Below are positions 31,031-42,193 of a DNA stretch of 64,000 nucleotides, piece after piece. Below the pieces are notes generated by a model. That model saw only the letters and a list, made by a program, of their open reading frames with translations, was not told the origin of the DNA and did not search any database. Location: NCBI GenBank assembly GCA_009760855.2, contig WPIO01000043.1, positions 124,001 to 188,000 on the forward strand, given 5' to 3'. Made by a program: the position numbers and the translations under genes. This stretch comes from Cristatella mucedo. Taxonomy: Eukaryota; Bryozoa; Phylactolaemata; Cristatellidae. Each line of letters begins with the position of its first letter. Within the stretch, counting starts at the first letter, position 1.

Positions 31031-32820
31031 TCTATCAGTGATCCAACGTATCATGACTTACTAAAGATACAATCGACGACAACTGCACGTTGAAATAAAA
31101 AAAACTTGATAAAAACGTTGATAAAAATTGTTTCTATAATTTTAAGATGTATTTTGCAACGAACAAAAATGTGGCAAGAAAATACTGGAATCAGCCACCA
31201 TGCGGAAAAGAGTGGCAGTATCAAGCTTAGCCTCAACAGCAAAATTATAGAGATGAGTTGTTGGAATTTAAAGTGATATTACTTAAAATATCTAATATGT
31301 AGCGGTTTCTCAAAAGAGTTTTGAAGTACAAATAATTGATCCATGTCAGTTTTAAAGTTAACCTAGGCTCACTTCCTGGAGGTGTATAGTAATGCATGCA
31401 TCCTAATAATATTAATTGAATCAAAATACGTTTGATATAGCACCCTCAGAAAACTCAATCTCTTTTTAGGCATTCACAGGCGCTGCAAAGGAATCACAAT
31501 CAAATGGTCAGTCGCAAGTACCATTATTCCTTTAGGACAAGATTTAAGCTCAAAGATAAGTTATACGGATTTCTGTTGTCTATCTGACATATCAAGCTTT
31601 CAGTCGAAAAGTGGGTACCACTATTTCCTAGATGTAAATTAAAGAAGTTACTCAGACCCAAGTTTGTTGTTACGATTGTATCATTCAGTATATGCCTATT
31701 TTAATTATTTGTATTGGTATTCAACGTCGCAGCTGCGATCACCTTTGTGTTTTGCACTGGCTTTTCTCAGAGTTAGTAAAAATTATTGTCAAGTAAAGTT
31801 GCTTGAGTCGGTGAATTTGTTTAGCTGCACGGTTCTAAGTGAGTCCGCATCGTAATTCCTACTGATTCCTTGATCTAGTAACGACCACTTCTGAGCAGCA
31901 TGCTGGCCCTATGTATGCCACGCCAACCTATATTATACTTGTAGCCATTGAGCACGCTACTAATAACCGTTCGATCGTGCTTCCTTTGTAGTAAATATGA
32001 GGTGCCCATAAAGAGATTACGTTCTCCGAGGATTCTAAATCAACGGAATTATTATTAATATGGTTATCTGCTACGAGAATAATGACTCCAAGAAAGCCTT
32101 TGAATTGGTAGCCAAAAGATGGCTTGCAGTTGATGCACAACCCTGCAGCTAGTTATAATAATAACAATAATATTATACTTGATAATTCACCCTTAGAGAA
32201 CTCAATCTCTTTCTAGGTGCGTTACATTTCCAGTTAGTCATGCAGGAACACTGCAGTGGACCCATTACAGGACTTCTCAATACCCGGCACTGGCTACAAA
32301 CTACGTAACACGTCGACATCAATATTCTGGCACTAATTTTCAGATCTGTTTATTCTTCCGCTATAGCAAACCTGTTATATCTACTCTACCACCAAGATAC
32401 ATAAAGCATAGCCAATTTTAAGAAGAAAGTCCATTAGCCTAACCAAATATAAATCTTTAAAATCCTAAGGAGTCCTTGCCTTGAGTTTTCTTGTACCCAA
32501 AACCCAAGACACACTCCCATCTATTTTCGCGACATTTCCAGGCTTGACCGAATTTGAAAAGAGGCATGCGCATCTATTTACCTAAGCATTTAGTGGATCG
32601 GTGTGATTAGTACTTTAGGCGATGCTTGCTGACACTGTACATGCTGCCACTGACCATATTCCTTAGTGACCCTGCGCCTGTCATTACTAACATTGTTATG
32701 CTGTTGTCGCTGAGCATGCTACCAATAACTATTCGATTTAGCTTCCTTTGCAGAAAATGTACGAGAAAGTGATTGAGTTCTTTGACAGAGCTAGTAATAC
32801 TTGCCTATAACTATGCCGTT
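31031..32820. repeat. Middle of unit B: LINE tails only
   Basis: Collinear with 40,740-43,800 apart from the LINE inserted in C. Within it are family-1 3' ends at 31,405-31,520 (minus), 31,865-32,065 (plus), 32,155-32,240 (minus) and 32,575-32,815 (plus), all also in C, so they predate the B/C duplication. The uninserted site matching the C insertion is at 31,223-31,232 (aagcttagcctcaac). No coding region is supported. Confidence 0.65.
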
Positions 32821-32835
32821 ATTACCATGATGTTT

Positions 32836-33090
32836 TCATGTTTTCAAATAAACATTTATTTGACCAAGATTCCCAAGTGGAAAACATATGCACGGCTCTA
32901 AGCACTGGCTTTCAGCGTTAAATATAAAACTTGCTCTAAGGCAGTGATTTTTAGCTCGAAAGAAACAAGCACGGAGAATATCCTTAATATTCCTTGAAAT
33001 CAGTTTATTTTGAAACAAATACGTAAAGATAAAGGTTGCTTTTTCAATCGTTTAGTCCGAATGCTTTCTTTCTTGACGGGCCTCACATGT
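32836..33090 (-). pseudogene. Frameshifted MRPVN-type ORF beside copy B
   Basis: The minus strand aligns with the ORF at 27,846-28,034. It is open from 33,018 to 32,836 (FQNKLISRNIKDILRACFFRAKNHCLRASF), but the N-terminal part is in another frame. It sits in the same divergent position relative to the main gene as in copies A and C. Confidence 0.35.
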
Positions 33091-33477
33091 CTACCTGCGT
33101 CGATCCTCGAATAAATAGTTTAAATATAGGGCATTATTTCAAAACGTACAGAGCCATCTCTCACTAGTCAATATCTATTTCGAATATTCTGTTGTGATTG
33201 CTAATAAGAAAAATGGATAACTTAATACAACATAAAGCGTAACACTTTTTTTTTACAAATTGGCACCATTGTTGATTGGACCAAAATGCATCTTTCGTAA
33301 TAATCGATTGCCAATGTTGATCGTTCTCGTTTCGTCGCAATCAGTCGTGATAATGCACTGCTGTAACAACTACCTCAACCTTCCGAGTATTTTTTACAGC
33401 TGTCGAGTAAGAAGACAGTTTGATTATGTACGAATAAGGTAAGTACGTTTACCATTGAATGCACAATCTGTATTTGC

Positions 33478-34350
33478 AGCTTGCAATCAATGTCTATCTA
33501 CTACGTAAACGCTAACAGATTTGGTAGCTTTAACTTCGCAACGTATTCTTTAACATTTAACCTCCATTGCAGCGATTCGTCCGCCTCTACTGACGACATC
33601 CGGCAGGGTAGCCGCGATGGTCTTAGCGCATTGCGAGGCTTTACAGCCAAAACAAATTTTGGCAGACCGGAATACCAAATTATGGCCTCAGCAAGAGGCC
33701 ATTTCGGAAAGGCCACCTGGCAGAGTATCTGCAATGGTGAGGGCCTATGGTCAGCACAATACTACGCCTGGTGCCGGAGCGGGAATATGACAATGAGGCC
33801 TCAGCCAGAGGTCATAGCGGCACGCCATAGACCTGACGGGGTGCCAGTAGCAAGCACAGTCTACAATTCGATGTCGCCACCCGTGAGGCCATCTAGCATT
33901 AATCGAGTCTCTTCCACTGTTCACCCTTCAGGATCGAATGCAACCACATTGATCCCTTCAACTGGGACCATCGAGAGTCGTTCCGACAAATTGCCATCTG
34001 GCAGATCTCGGATAAGAGCCTTTGAGGCCGAGATGTCTCCAACTAAGCCTGAGCACGCACACCCTAGACGTTGTAATGTTAACAACGACTTGGCGACCAA
34101 TGACGTGGTAGGCAAGTTACTAACCACGAGTGTTTCCAGAACTTCAATTTCGAGCTGTTGCTTGGGAACAAGAGCGGCTGGTGAGAATCAACCTAAAACA
34201 AAATTGCTTCCGTACGCACCAAAAGTCAGCAAGTCGTAATAGCTATCCAATTTTTTTTAGAGCTTCCAATTTGTACAACTTACGCGGCCGTGGTGACGAC
34301 TGAGCGGGCCACTGAAGGCAGCACGGCAACTGTCTTTAACGAACCGGTTA
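33478..34350 (+). pseudogene. Copy B of the unrecognised three-copy gene
   Basis: One long frame (33,481-34,239) is open, but comparison with copy A points to another frame in its first half. From an acceptor at 33,573 (cctccattgcag) that frame reads TSGRVAAMVLAHCEALQP, ILADRNTKLWPQQEAISE and PPGRVSAMVRAYGQH, then a stop near 33,788. It matches copy A motif for motif. The second half in the long frame matches copy C: LPSGRSRIRAFEAEM, NVNNDLATNDVVGKL, TTSVSRTSISSC. The donor at 34,181 (gctg/gtgaga) and acceptor at 34,260 align with those of copy C, but the next exon is decayed (LPICTTYAAVVTTERATEG) and has no donor. It looks like a pseudogene, or a gene whose exon limits I have not resolved. 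Confidence 0.45.
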
Positions 34351-34369
34351 GTCACCTCTCAGCCCGACT

Positions 34370-34545
34370 ATCGTGTCGGCACGACGGCTCGCTCGACGGC
34401 TGCCGCCACCGCTGCCGTATTCACGCGAGGGGCACGCATGAAAGCCGCCAGACCGCCCTTTTCGCACGGGGGGGGGGCGGGCGGGCACGCATGACGGCCG
34501 CCAGACCGCCGTTTTCGCACGACGGCTCGCTCGATGGCCACAAGT
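34370..34545. repeat. GC-rich tandem repeat of unit B
   Basis: Two units containing 'gcacgcatga...gccgccagaccgcc...tttcgcac' (34,430 and 34,482), flanked by 'cacgacggctcgctcga' at 34,379 and 34,518; a G10 run lies near 34,469. Related repeats sit in the same relative place in unit C (45,375-45,490). Confidence 0.7.
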
Positions 34546-34649
34546 TGGCCGCCTCCAGCCACCGCAACCCACAGGCGTTTCGATCCTGCGAACAAACCTG
34601 CCATCTGCGGACAAACAAGTTGACTAGCAGTTGGCGGCGTTGATAAAAG

Positions 34650-36170
34650 CTGGCAGCAAGATATTCAGCTGGTGGGTCATTCATAGCGTATCTGCAGTGC
34701 GAAAATCTGGCAAGAACAGGTAGCAACCTGAGCTGTCCCGCCCACTAAGCTGCCCTCTCGGAGCGGCGAGACTGCTCCGCTCGATGGCCCTCTTAGTCGG
34801 CGCCACAGCTCGGCTTTCCGTCGAACAAAGCCGTCGGACTACTAGGCCCGGCAGCCCCGGTCAGGAGTTATCAGCTCGACGGGATGCCCACGCTCGACTT
34901 TCTCCTTCGATGACGGCTGCCTTCGCTGACAACGGCCGCCTGCTGCGATGAAGCCACGTGCCGCTATGACGGCCTCATTCCGAGTTAACTGCCGCATTCA
35001 CAAACGCCGGCCTCATATGTAGATGGTGGCAACATTGGCCAATGACGGTGGCATTACCAGATGACGGCTGACGTTAGGGTCGGTGGCTTTGCCCAGAGAG
35101 CGACTGAACAGCTTTAGCATACTTTTCGTGCTAGAAACAAGCAAAAATAATGTACCTTAATTTAACAAATAATGGCTGCAGTTCTAGCCGAGTCTCGAGG
35201 GCACACCGTACGGATGTAGGCGTTGAACGAGACCCAATTACTCTCAGCGCCTACATGCAAGACCTCTCGATGAATCTTAGCCGACGTTAGGACATATAAA
35301 GGCTAGTTAGTAGCCCAAAGCATCACTGCATCAATGGCTTAAACATTGGCCGCAGTGTGTCGATTTTAATCAGTATGTTGATTTGAATATTTAACCATCA
35401 CTTCCCGCTTAATTGTGTCAGTCATAGATTAAGATCAGTTACAATTTTTGGTACGATAACTCAGGATACCGCAAGTTTGCAAACCTGGATAATTTACAAC
35501 GGTTGGCAAGCATTGTAACAGATACGGAATACAAACATAACTGCTGCTTAAGGATGACATTTTCTCAGGTCTCACACGAGTACAAGTTTATTATTACCTC
35601 AAATAGAAAGGTATCTGTCTTGAGACAGTTTGGAAGTAAGAGAGACTAAATTTATTGAAGAAACAAATACATAGCAAACAATAAAAATATTTTCATACTT
35701 TGAGGAAACGGTAACCACAATAAAAGGTTATATAGAACCAGTAGTTCGGTTGGATATAGAAGAATGAGAATTTCTTACAACCTATGTATGCATCAGTTCT
35801 TATCTTACGTGATTTTCAAAGATATCGGTTATAGTTACTTTTTAAAGAGTATAGTGGAACCTATATAGAATAAAGTTAAAATAGCGTGCATGTTTAGGGA
35901 AATAATTAAGGTTCTCATACAATTATATGAGGTTAAAAACAAAATTGCCTATTGACATATGCTGCAAAAGTAGGCATGAAATTTTATTATGGCACTTACA
36001 ATGAACGATGCAACGGACACTTATTCAAAGAGCTTCTTTATTTGTGGAAGCTACAAGATGAACGATCTTTGCAAAAGGGGATGAACCTGCTTCACGTATG
36101 CAGTGAATACTTTTAAACAGGGCACCTGCGACGACATCTCTCGAGGCTCTTTTTTATCTGTAAGTCGTTG
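34650..36170. other. Spacer between units B and C, first part
   Basis: 34,650-35,110 is GC-rich with repeated 'gatgacggctg' and 'gacggcc' words, no gene seen. 35,110-36,170 is AT-rich and without recognisable features. Confidence 0.4.
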
Positions 36171-36174
36171 CTGC

Positions 36175-36725
36175 CCAAAGCGCTGAAGGACCTGCATGTC
36201 TCCTTTGCTGAAAGAGCTAGGATAGTTGCCGGTTGAGCAAAGGATAAAGAGCAAAGTTCTTACGCTGACCCACAAGACCCGCCACGGCTTGGCTCCTTTT
36301 TACCTAGCTGAACTACTGCATCAGCTTCAGCCTGTTCGCGCCCTCAGAATCTGTGTGGACAATAAATTAGCTGTCCCATTCCTCCGCTTAAAGACAGTTG
36401 GCGACTGAAGCTTTAGCTCTGCAGGTCCTAGACTGTGGAACTCGCTTCCACAATTCTTACGCAACGACATCTACTCTCCAACTGCCGACTATGGCACATC
36501 TTTTTCAGCGGTCCTGAACTGCTACTTCTATGCTACTCACTACCTCAACTGCTCTCCTGACTCTGCTATGCTTCCCACTTTCTCTTTGTTGCTCGAGACG
36601 AAGTCTGTTGGCTACCGAATGCGTACCGAAAGCCGCTTAGGCACTGAGTGCGCTATACAAAGCTCTCCTGCGTAACACCCACATGATCTTTAGGACTTTG
36701 TGGAGTTACATACATACATGTCTTA
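36175..36725 (+). mobile_element. Family-2 LINE 3' end
   Basis: 'gtctcctttgctgaaagagc' (VSPLLKEL), 'caaagttcttacgctgaccc' (KVLTLT), then YLAELLHQLQPVRALRICVDNKLAV (in parts), GPRLWNSLPQFL, YFYATHYLNCSPDSAML, the 3' UTR and 'gtggagttacatacatacat'. The ORF is broken by one stop (GCGACTGA). Confidence 0.8.
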
Positions 36726-36729
36726 GATG

Positions 36730-37690
36730 CAGCACAATTGTCTAGATCGACGATATCTGAGGGTAATGCTGAAAGAATCCAGCGGATTTTGACCTTTTAA
36801 ATGTGCAGTCCATCCTGAGGCATGGAGACTCGAGGAGCGGCAGGGTCGTTAGGCATGGGAAGAGTGGGCTCCTGGTCGCTCATTTGTTGCTTAACTAACG
36901 GTAGGATCCTCAAAAAGACGCCTCGGCAAAATCATGCTTCGCTACTGTGGCTACTTCCATTTACCAGTAAAATGAAGTACAGACTAAACTAACGTCTCAG
37001 TCATAGTTTAAGTACAACAAAACAAGGCATGGCGGTACATAAAACGGACTTATGATGAATAGAGACTATGCTACTTACTACTGGTCTATAATCTACTGCT
37101 TCCAAACTCGTCTGTTTGAATAACCAGCTGACGATGGTGTAGCCCACTTAACTGAAGAATCTTTCACAAGTCAATAGCACTGATTTGGCATTACAGCTAC
37201 AGTGCTATGTATGCTGGCAAACACCCATTAAGAATATATAATTCTATGGAGCCATAGATTTATCAGCAAATCTTGCAACGAGAAATAAGGGTCTTTAAAC
37301 AAAAGGCTTGAACCACTGACTTAGGTTGTGAGGCGGTCGCACCTTGCTTCTTCAATAAAGCCGACAGAAAAAAATGGACATCTCTAACTTTGCCTTTTTT
37401 AGTTAGGCTTGCGTATCCTACGACTTAGTGAGCCTGCCTATTATTATATACCCTGATCATAGAGCACTAGGTGAAAAAATAAAAATGCTTATAGAGGACC
37501 AAAAACAGTATACTTTGAAACTATAAACGAATCTACTTTGAAAAACCTTGTAAATCTGACTTCACGAATTGTATGCCCCAATATACAACAAATCCGCATT
37601 GAGTTTCTGCTACAAAATATCGGAAATGGTAATGTGATGTCATGTCATGTTTCTCCGTTTGGAACTATACAAAAACAGTAAAAATAGTGG
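36730..37690. other. Unassigned stretch
   Basis: Nothing recognisable; no supported ORF, repeat or RNA gene. Confidence 0.35.
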
Positions 37691-37694
37691 ATAC

Positions 37695-38215
37695 CTAGGA
37701 AGGATTTGTATAACCCACTCTCAGCCTAAGCGGCTTTTGGTGTGCATTCGACAGCCAACATACTTCATCTCTCCCAGTAAGAAGAAAGTGGGAAGCATAG
37801 CAGAGTCAGGAGAGCAGTTGAGTTAGTGAGCGGCAAGGAAGTAGCTGCTCAGGACACCTGGAAATATAAGAGCCAAAGTTTCGAGCAGGATATTAGTGGT
37901 CGCCTTTCTTTAAGAATCGTGGAAGTGAGCTCCACAGTCTAGAACTTACAGAGCTAAATCTTATGTCACCAACGGTCTTTTAGCTGAATAGTATAATAGC
38001 TAATTGGTTTTCCATACACTACCTGATCGAACGAGGCGGCTGAAACTAGTGCAGCTTTTCAGCTAGGTATGTAAGAGCAAAGCCGTGGTGGGCCTTTTGG
38101 GATCAGCATAAGAATTGCGCTCTGTATCCGGCGATCAACGGGCAACTATCCCAGCTCTTTTAGCAAAGGAGACATGTGGTTAGACCTCCGCGAGCTTCCT
38201 TAATGGTTTTACCGA
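37695..38215 (-). mobile_element. Family-2 LINE 3' fragment (minus)
   Basis: Reverse complement of the family-2 C-terminal region and 3' UTR: 'cactctcagcctaagcggct', 'cagctaggtatgtaagagc', 'cagctcttttagcaaagga'. Heavily decayed. Confidence 0.65.
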
Positions 38216-38394
38216 TGTGTCTGTATGCAATGTTGCACTCTTAGAAAAGTCCAGCTGAAAGATCACTTCTCCTGAATACCCTATACAATTACCTTTTTGT
38301 TATTCACTAGCAGACAAACTTGGGACAGCTATAACCATGATTTGTAAGCTTATATCTGAAAAAGAAATTGTATCCAAGTCCTGGCAACATGTAG

Positions 38395-39040
38395 ACCGAT
38401 GAATACAAAGACGGCTTAATTTTCTTGTGGAGGCGCCACCGAAAAGACCGCAAGGGCACTTCAGCAGGCGATGAATATTGCTGCAAGGCTAGTTAGGAAG
38501 TCCGAGAGTTTGATCATGTGTCTCCTTGCAGAGCTAGGATGATCTCTGATGGATCAACAGATAAAGAGTAACCATTTTACGCTGATCCACAAGGCTCGCC
38601 ACGGCATACTATCTAAATTTTTATATTGAAACATCAAACCTAGCAAGTAAGTTTGTGACTGTGTTTAAAGCTAATCACTCTGCAGAGTCGGCAATGCTTA
38701 TGGTGTATAAGGACCTTCTCGTGAATGCAAACTTGGGTAGGTTTTGTAAGTTGAATAACGACTTGCATAGGCCAATAAACCACCAAGCAGTTACAAAGGT
38801 AGAGACAGAATGTTCCAATTGTATGATCGTTGTCTAAACGAGCCCGAAGTTTTGCAACATTACTTAATTGAAAGTAGGCAGACTACACTGTGAAGCTGTG
38901 TTTGTTATCTAAGAAAAGGCTACTTTGGAAAAGGAAACCTAGGTTTTGTACAGTTTCAACGATACACATTTTGGCTGAGGTTATTCTCTTTGTTAACCTT
39001 TCAATTTCTGAATCAAGCTTGGTTAGTCCATAACTAGTAA
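38395..39040. mobile_element. Mosaic of LINE RT scraps on both strands
   Basis: 38,395-38,640 (plus) has family-2 thumb words (gcgatgaatattgctgcaag, i.e. MNIAARL; acgctgatccacaaggctcgcc). 38,655-38,770 (plus) encodes FKANHSAESAMLMVYKDLL, the R-x-x-H-S-T-E-T-A-L-L block of non-LTR reverse transcriptases. 38,883-38,990 (minus) encodes NLGFLFQSSLFLDN, the NLGVxFDSxL block. None is an active gene. Confidence 0.55.
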
Positions 39041-39049
39041 GTTGCCTGC

Positions 39050-39480
39050 CGTGCCTCCCAATCAAGCAGAGTATCAAAGTCAAGGTTCTGTGGCTTCTAT
39101 TATCTGGCTCCAGCCTACATATTACAGCTACTCTCTCAGCAGACGAGGAATCGTATAGCTCGCCCTTCTGATTCGTTCAATTATTTAGCCATACGACGAT
39201 ATATGAACCGCATGAATGCAAAACCGTTTGTGCGTTTAATTCCTATGATTCCAAAGCCTGGAAATCAAGACCGAACAGGTCATAACGCAGCCTGACACGA
39301 AAAACCTTCAAAAGAAGCTTCAAACGCACAAACGTTTGTTGCAAGATATTATGGATCCTTGCGATTCGTCTTGCAAGTGCATGTACCTGCTTCCACTATA
39401 TCTCCTACTTGCGGATGTTACCACCAAACGTCCGATAATGCTTTAGACGCAGTATGTATAAAGTGACCAGAGATCAATTA
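39050..39480 (+). mobile_element. Diverged family-1 LINE 3' fragment
   Basis: 'ttctattatctggctccagc', 'agacgaggaatcgtatagctc', 'gattccaaagcctggaaatc' and 'cattccactatatctcctac'-type UTR words, in the order seen at 13,150-13,580. Its 3' end marks the start of the B/C homology. Confidence 0.55.
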
Positions 39481-40939
39481 GGTTTATCATCATGTATTAC
39501 GAGCGTATAATTATTACCATCCTTATTAATTCCACCACCCTTTCGAAATCAAATGCTGGTTGAGTTTATGCCCGATTTTTCCAAACCTTCAGTGCATTGT
39601 TTTCGCTGGTAAAGCTAATACAAAATCTTGCAAGACCGAAAGTCTCCATGACATTGGAGCTATAGCACGAACTAAAAATTACCAAAAAATTACACAAGCA
39701 AGGCTATCAACGATGAAATTATTTTGGCGTTTTTTTTTAGCTTCTACTTCCATCTTTGTCAAAGCGATACTTAGCTTACGTACCAATTAAAAGTGGGTCT
39801 AGAAATTTCAAGGAAAAATGAATACATTAGAAAACCTTTAAAAGATTTGTCCATTTCTTATATGCTTGGACATGCTTTAGCTTGAACTGATGTTTATGTC
39901 AATTTCAACTGTCAAAATGTTCGTGGGAGCTATGCATGTAATTAAATAATCATCTATTATCTGTATCCATGCTTTTGCTTAACCCACAACGTCCGAACAA
40001 GATAGTAGACAACCAATTAGCCAAAGAAAGCTTATCGTCAACGATCGGGAGGTACATGTATCGTCCGATGATTCGGCTAATTAACCAACTAATCAACCTA
40101 GCATACCGTAGGAATGGTTAGATCTACATATATATTAAAACCAGAGAAGGAAAGGACTTACATTACAAGTTTTCACTAAGCAATATATAGGAATTGGGTT
40201 AATTCTTGCTGCTAATTGTTTCTTTCGTGAGAGCAATCCTATCGAGTCATGCTCCAAGGTGACACTAGGCAATCGTCCAGTGTTAGCAGCATGCAGCCGT
40301 ATTGACTAACTTAGGTCATTAGTACAATTGCCTCTCTGGATTCGCCGAGCGTTTAAAGTAATCGCCCATAACGACCGAGGCCAAAGTGAATGTTTACTAT
40401 ATACTACGCATTGCATTTTACGAATTTTTTATTCTATGCTTCATAGTATATATTACATATTATATAGTATAACTTTTTATGTATTGCATTGTATACTATC
40501 AATATAATTAATTTATATAGCACCCCACGAGAACTTATTCCCTCTTTAGGTGCTTCACATATGCAACAGTGCTCGAACCCTCGAACTTGCCCCGACCTTG
40601 GTCGGGGCTAGCAGCTTAACCACTTGGCCAAAACCAATATGGTCGTGAGTTCCACTATCGTGGCATACGTGAAGTGTCTAAGCTGAAATCAATTGCTTTC
40701 AAAGCATTGTAAACTGAATTGTATTTAAGGCTTACATTCTATCAGTGATCCAACGTATCATGACTTACTAAAAATACAATCGACGACAACTGCACGTTGA
40801 AATAAAAAACCTTGATAAAAAACGTTGCTAAAAATTGTTTCTATAATTTTAAGATGTATTTTGCAACAAAAAAAAAATGTGGCAAGAAACTACCGGAATC
40901 AGCCACCATGCGGAAAAGAGTGGCAGTATCAAGCTTAGC
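39390..40939 (+). repeat. 5' part of unit C (collinear with 29,260-31,228)
   Basis: Same order as unit B: LINE scrap, 'gggaggtacatgtatcgt', 'gaaaggacttacattacaag', 'gtgacactaggcaatc', one copy of the 428-bp block (about 40,310-40,740) with one SINE-B, then 'gtggcaagaaactaccggaa'. No coding region was found; the 5' end of the ORF starting at 40,877 is open only by chance. Confidence 0.7.
40505..40665 (-). mobile_element. tRNA-derived SINE, family B (minus)
   Basis: 'tatagcaccccacgagaact' (tail), 'gtgctcgaaccctcgaac' (B-box zone), 'cggggctagcagcttaaccac' in parts (head). Orthologous to the SINE at 30,790-30,960. Confidence 0.65.
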
Positions 40940-42188
40940 CAGAGTATTGACGTGAATGGACAAAGATCATCTGAAGTACCTCTGAAATATGGAGTACCTC
41001 AAGGCTCAGTGCTAGGTCCGCTTCTTTTCACAGTTTATACTCTGCCTCTTGCTGATGTAATTGCCAAGCACAATCTAGGCTTTCACTTCCATGCGGATGA
41101 CACTCAGTTGTACCTTTGCTTTGATCCCTCCCAGCCTTCGAACACCTCAAATTCCCTAAGCTCACTAGCTGCATGCATTGATGACATCCGCACATGGATG
41201 GCAGCAAATTTTCTAAAACTAAGCGATGATAAAACTAACTTACTAGTTATGGGAGAACCCAGTGTGATCCAGAGATTGGAAAGGCTGACTCTCAAAATTG
41301 GCTCTGCCAGCATATCTCCAGTTGAATCAGCTCGAAATCTAGGTGTCATATTCCAAAGCGACCTCTCGTTAGACGACCATATCAGCTCAACAGTCAAATC
41401 CACCTATTTTCAGCTTCATAACATTGCTAAAATTCGGGCTTGTTTAGATAAAGATACCACATCTAATTTGGTCCATGCATTCGTGACTTCCCGTCTCGAC
41501 TTATGCAACTCTCTGCTTACTGGCCTACCAGCATGTGCGATCAGGGGATTGCAGCTGGTGCAAAACTCTGCAGCTAGACTTGTCTGCCGTGAGCGTCGCC
41601 GTTGCCACATTACTCCACTTCTCGCCGACCTGCACTGGCTAACACTCAAGCAGCGGATTGACTTCAAGGTTTTGTCGCTCACTTTTAGGTCTCTTCATTC
41701 TATGGCTCCAGCCTATCTTTCAGATATACTACCCCATCAGGCCAAGCATCGTACCACCCGCTTTTCCGAATCCAACAGTCTATAAATACCTCGTGCAAAC
41801 CTTAAATCCTTTGGAGACCGTGCATTTAGTTCATACGCTCCTAAAGCCTGGAACTCCCTCTCGACCTGCGTCAAAACATCCCCTGACCTGACCACATTTA
41901 AAAGGAACCTAAAAACACACCTATTTAGGACAGCATTTAGTGGGTCCCTGTGATTCGTCCTTGATGTGCTTATGCGTGCTGACACTATGCATGCTGCCAC
42001 TAACCACATTTGCATGCTGACCCTGTGCATGTCACCCCTAACCATATTATTCATTTCGTTTGTTTTTCAAGCATGATTTTACTTACCATTCAATTGCATT
42101 TCACTTTACAGCAAATGTAAAGCGCCTAGAGAGAGATTAAGTTCTCTGAGGGTGCTTTATCAAGTGAATTAATAATATAATTGTTATT
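40940..42188 (+). mobile_element. Family-1 LINE, most complete copy, inserted only in unit C
   Basis: A 5'-truncated element of about 1.25 kb. Its ORF (to 41,785) contains the non-LTR reverse-transcriptase blocks GVPQGSVLGPLLFTVY and FHADDTQLYLCF (catalytic box HADD instead of the usual F/YADD), FLKLSDDKTNLLVMG, RNLGVIFQSDLSLD, SRLDLCNSLLTGLP, QLVQNSAARLVCRE and SFRSLHSMAPAYLS-like text. A CAA-to-TAA change (41,783-41,785) separates it from the C-terminal end (PKAWNSLSTCVKTSPDLTTF...). The 3' UTR and 'attattattag' tail follow. A direct repeat TTAGCC marks both ends, and unit B has the empty site. The first ~21 codons of the open frame are flanking DNA. Confidence 0.92.
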
Positions 42189-42193
42189 ATTAG

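Noticed and set aside
34290-34726. Overlapping Arg/Ala/Pro-rich ORFs of 78-117 codons on both strands
   Set aside because: Explained by GC-rich tandem repeats, and not conserved as frames in unit C.
40877-41785. 302-codon ORF as a host gene
   Set aside because: All but the first ~21 codons are LINE reverse transcriptase, and the start lies in flanking DNA shown by the empty site in unit B.
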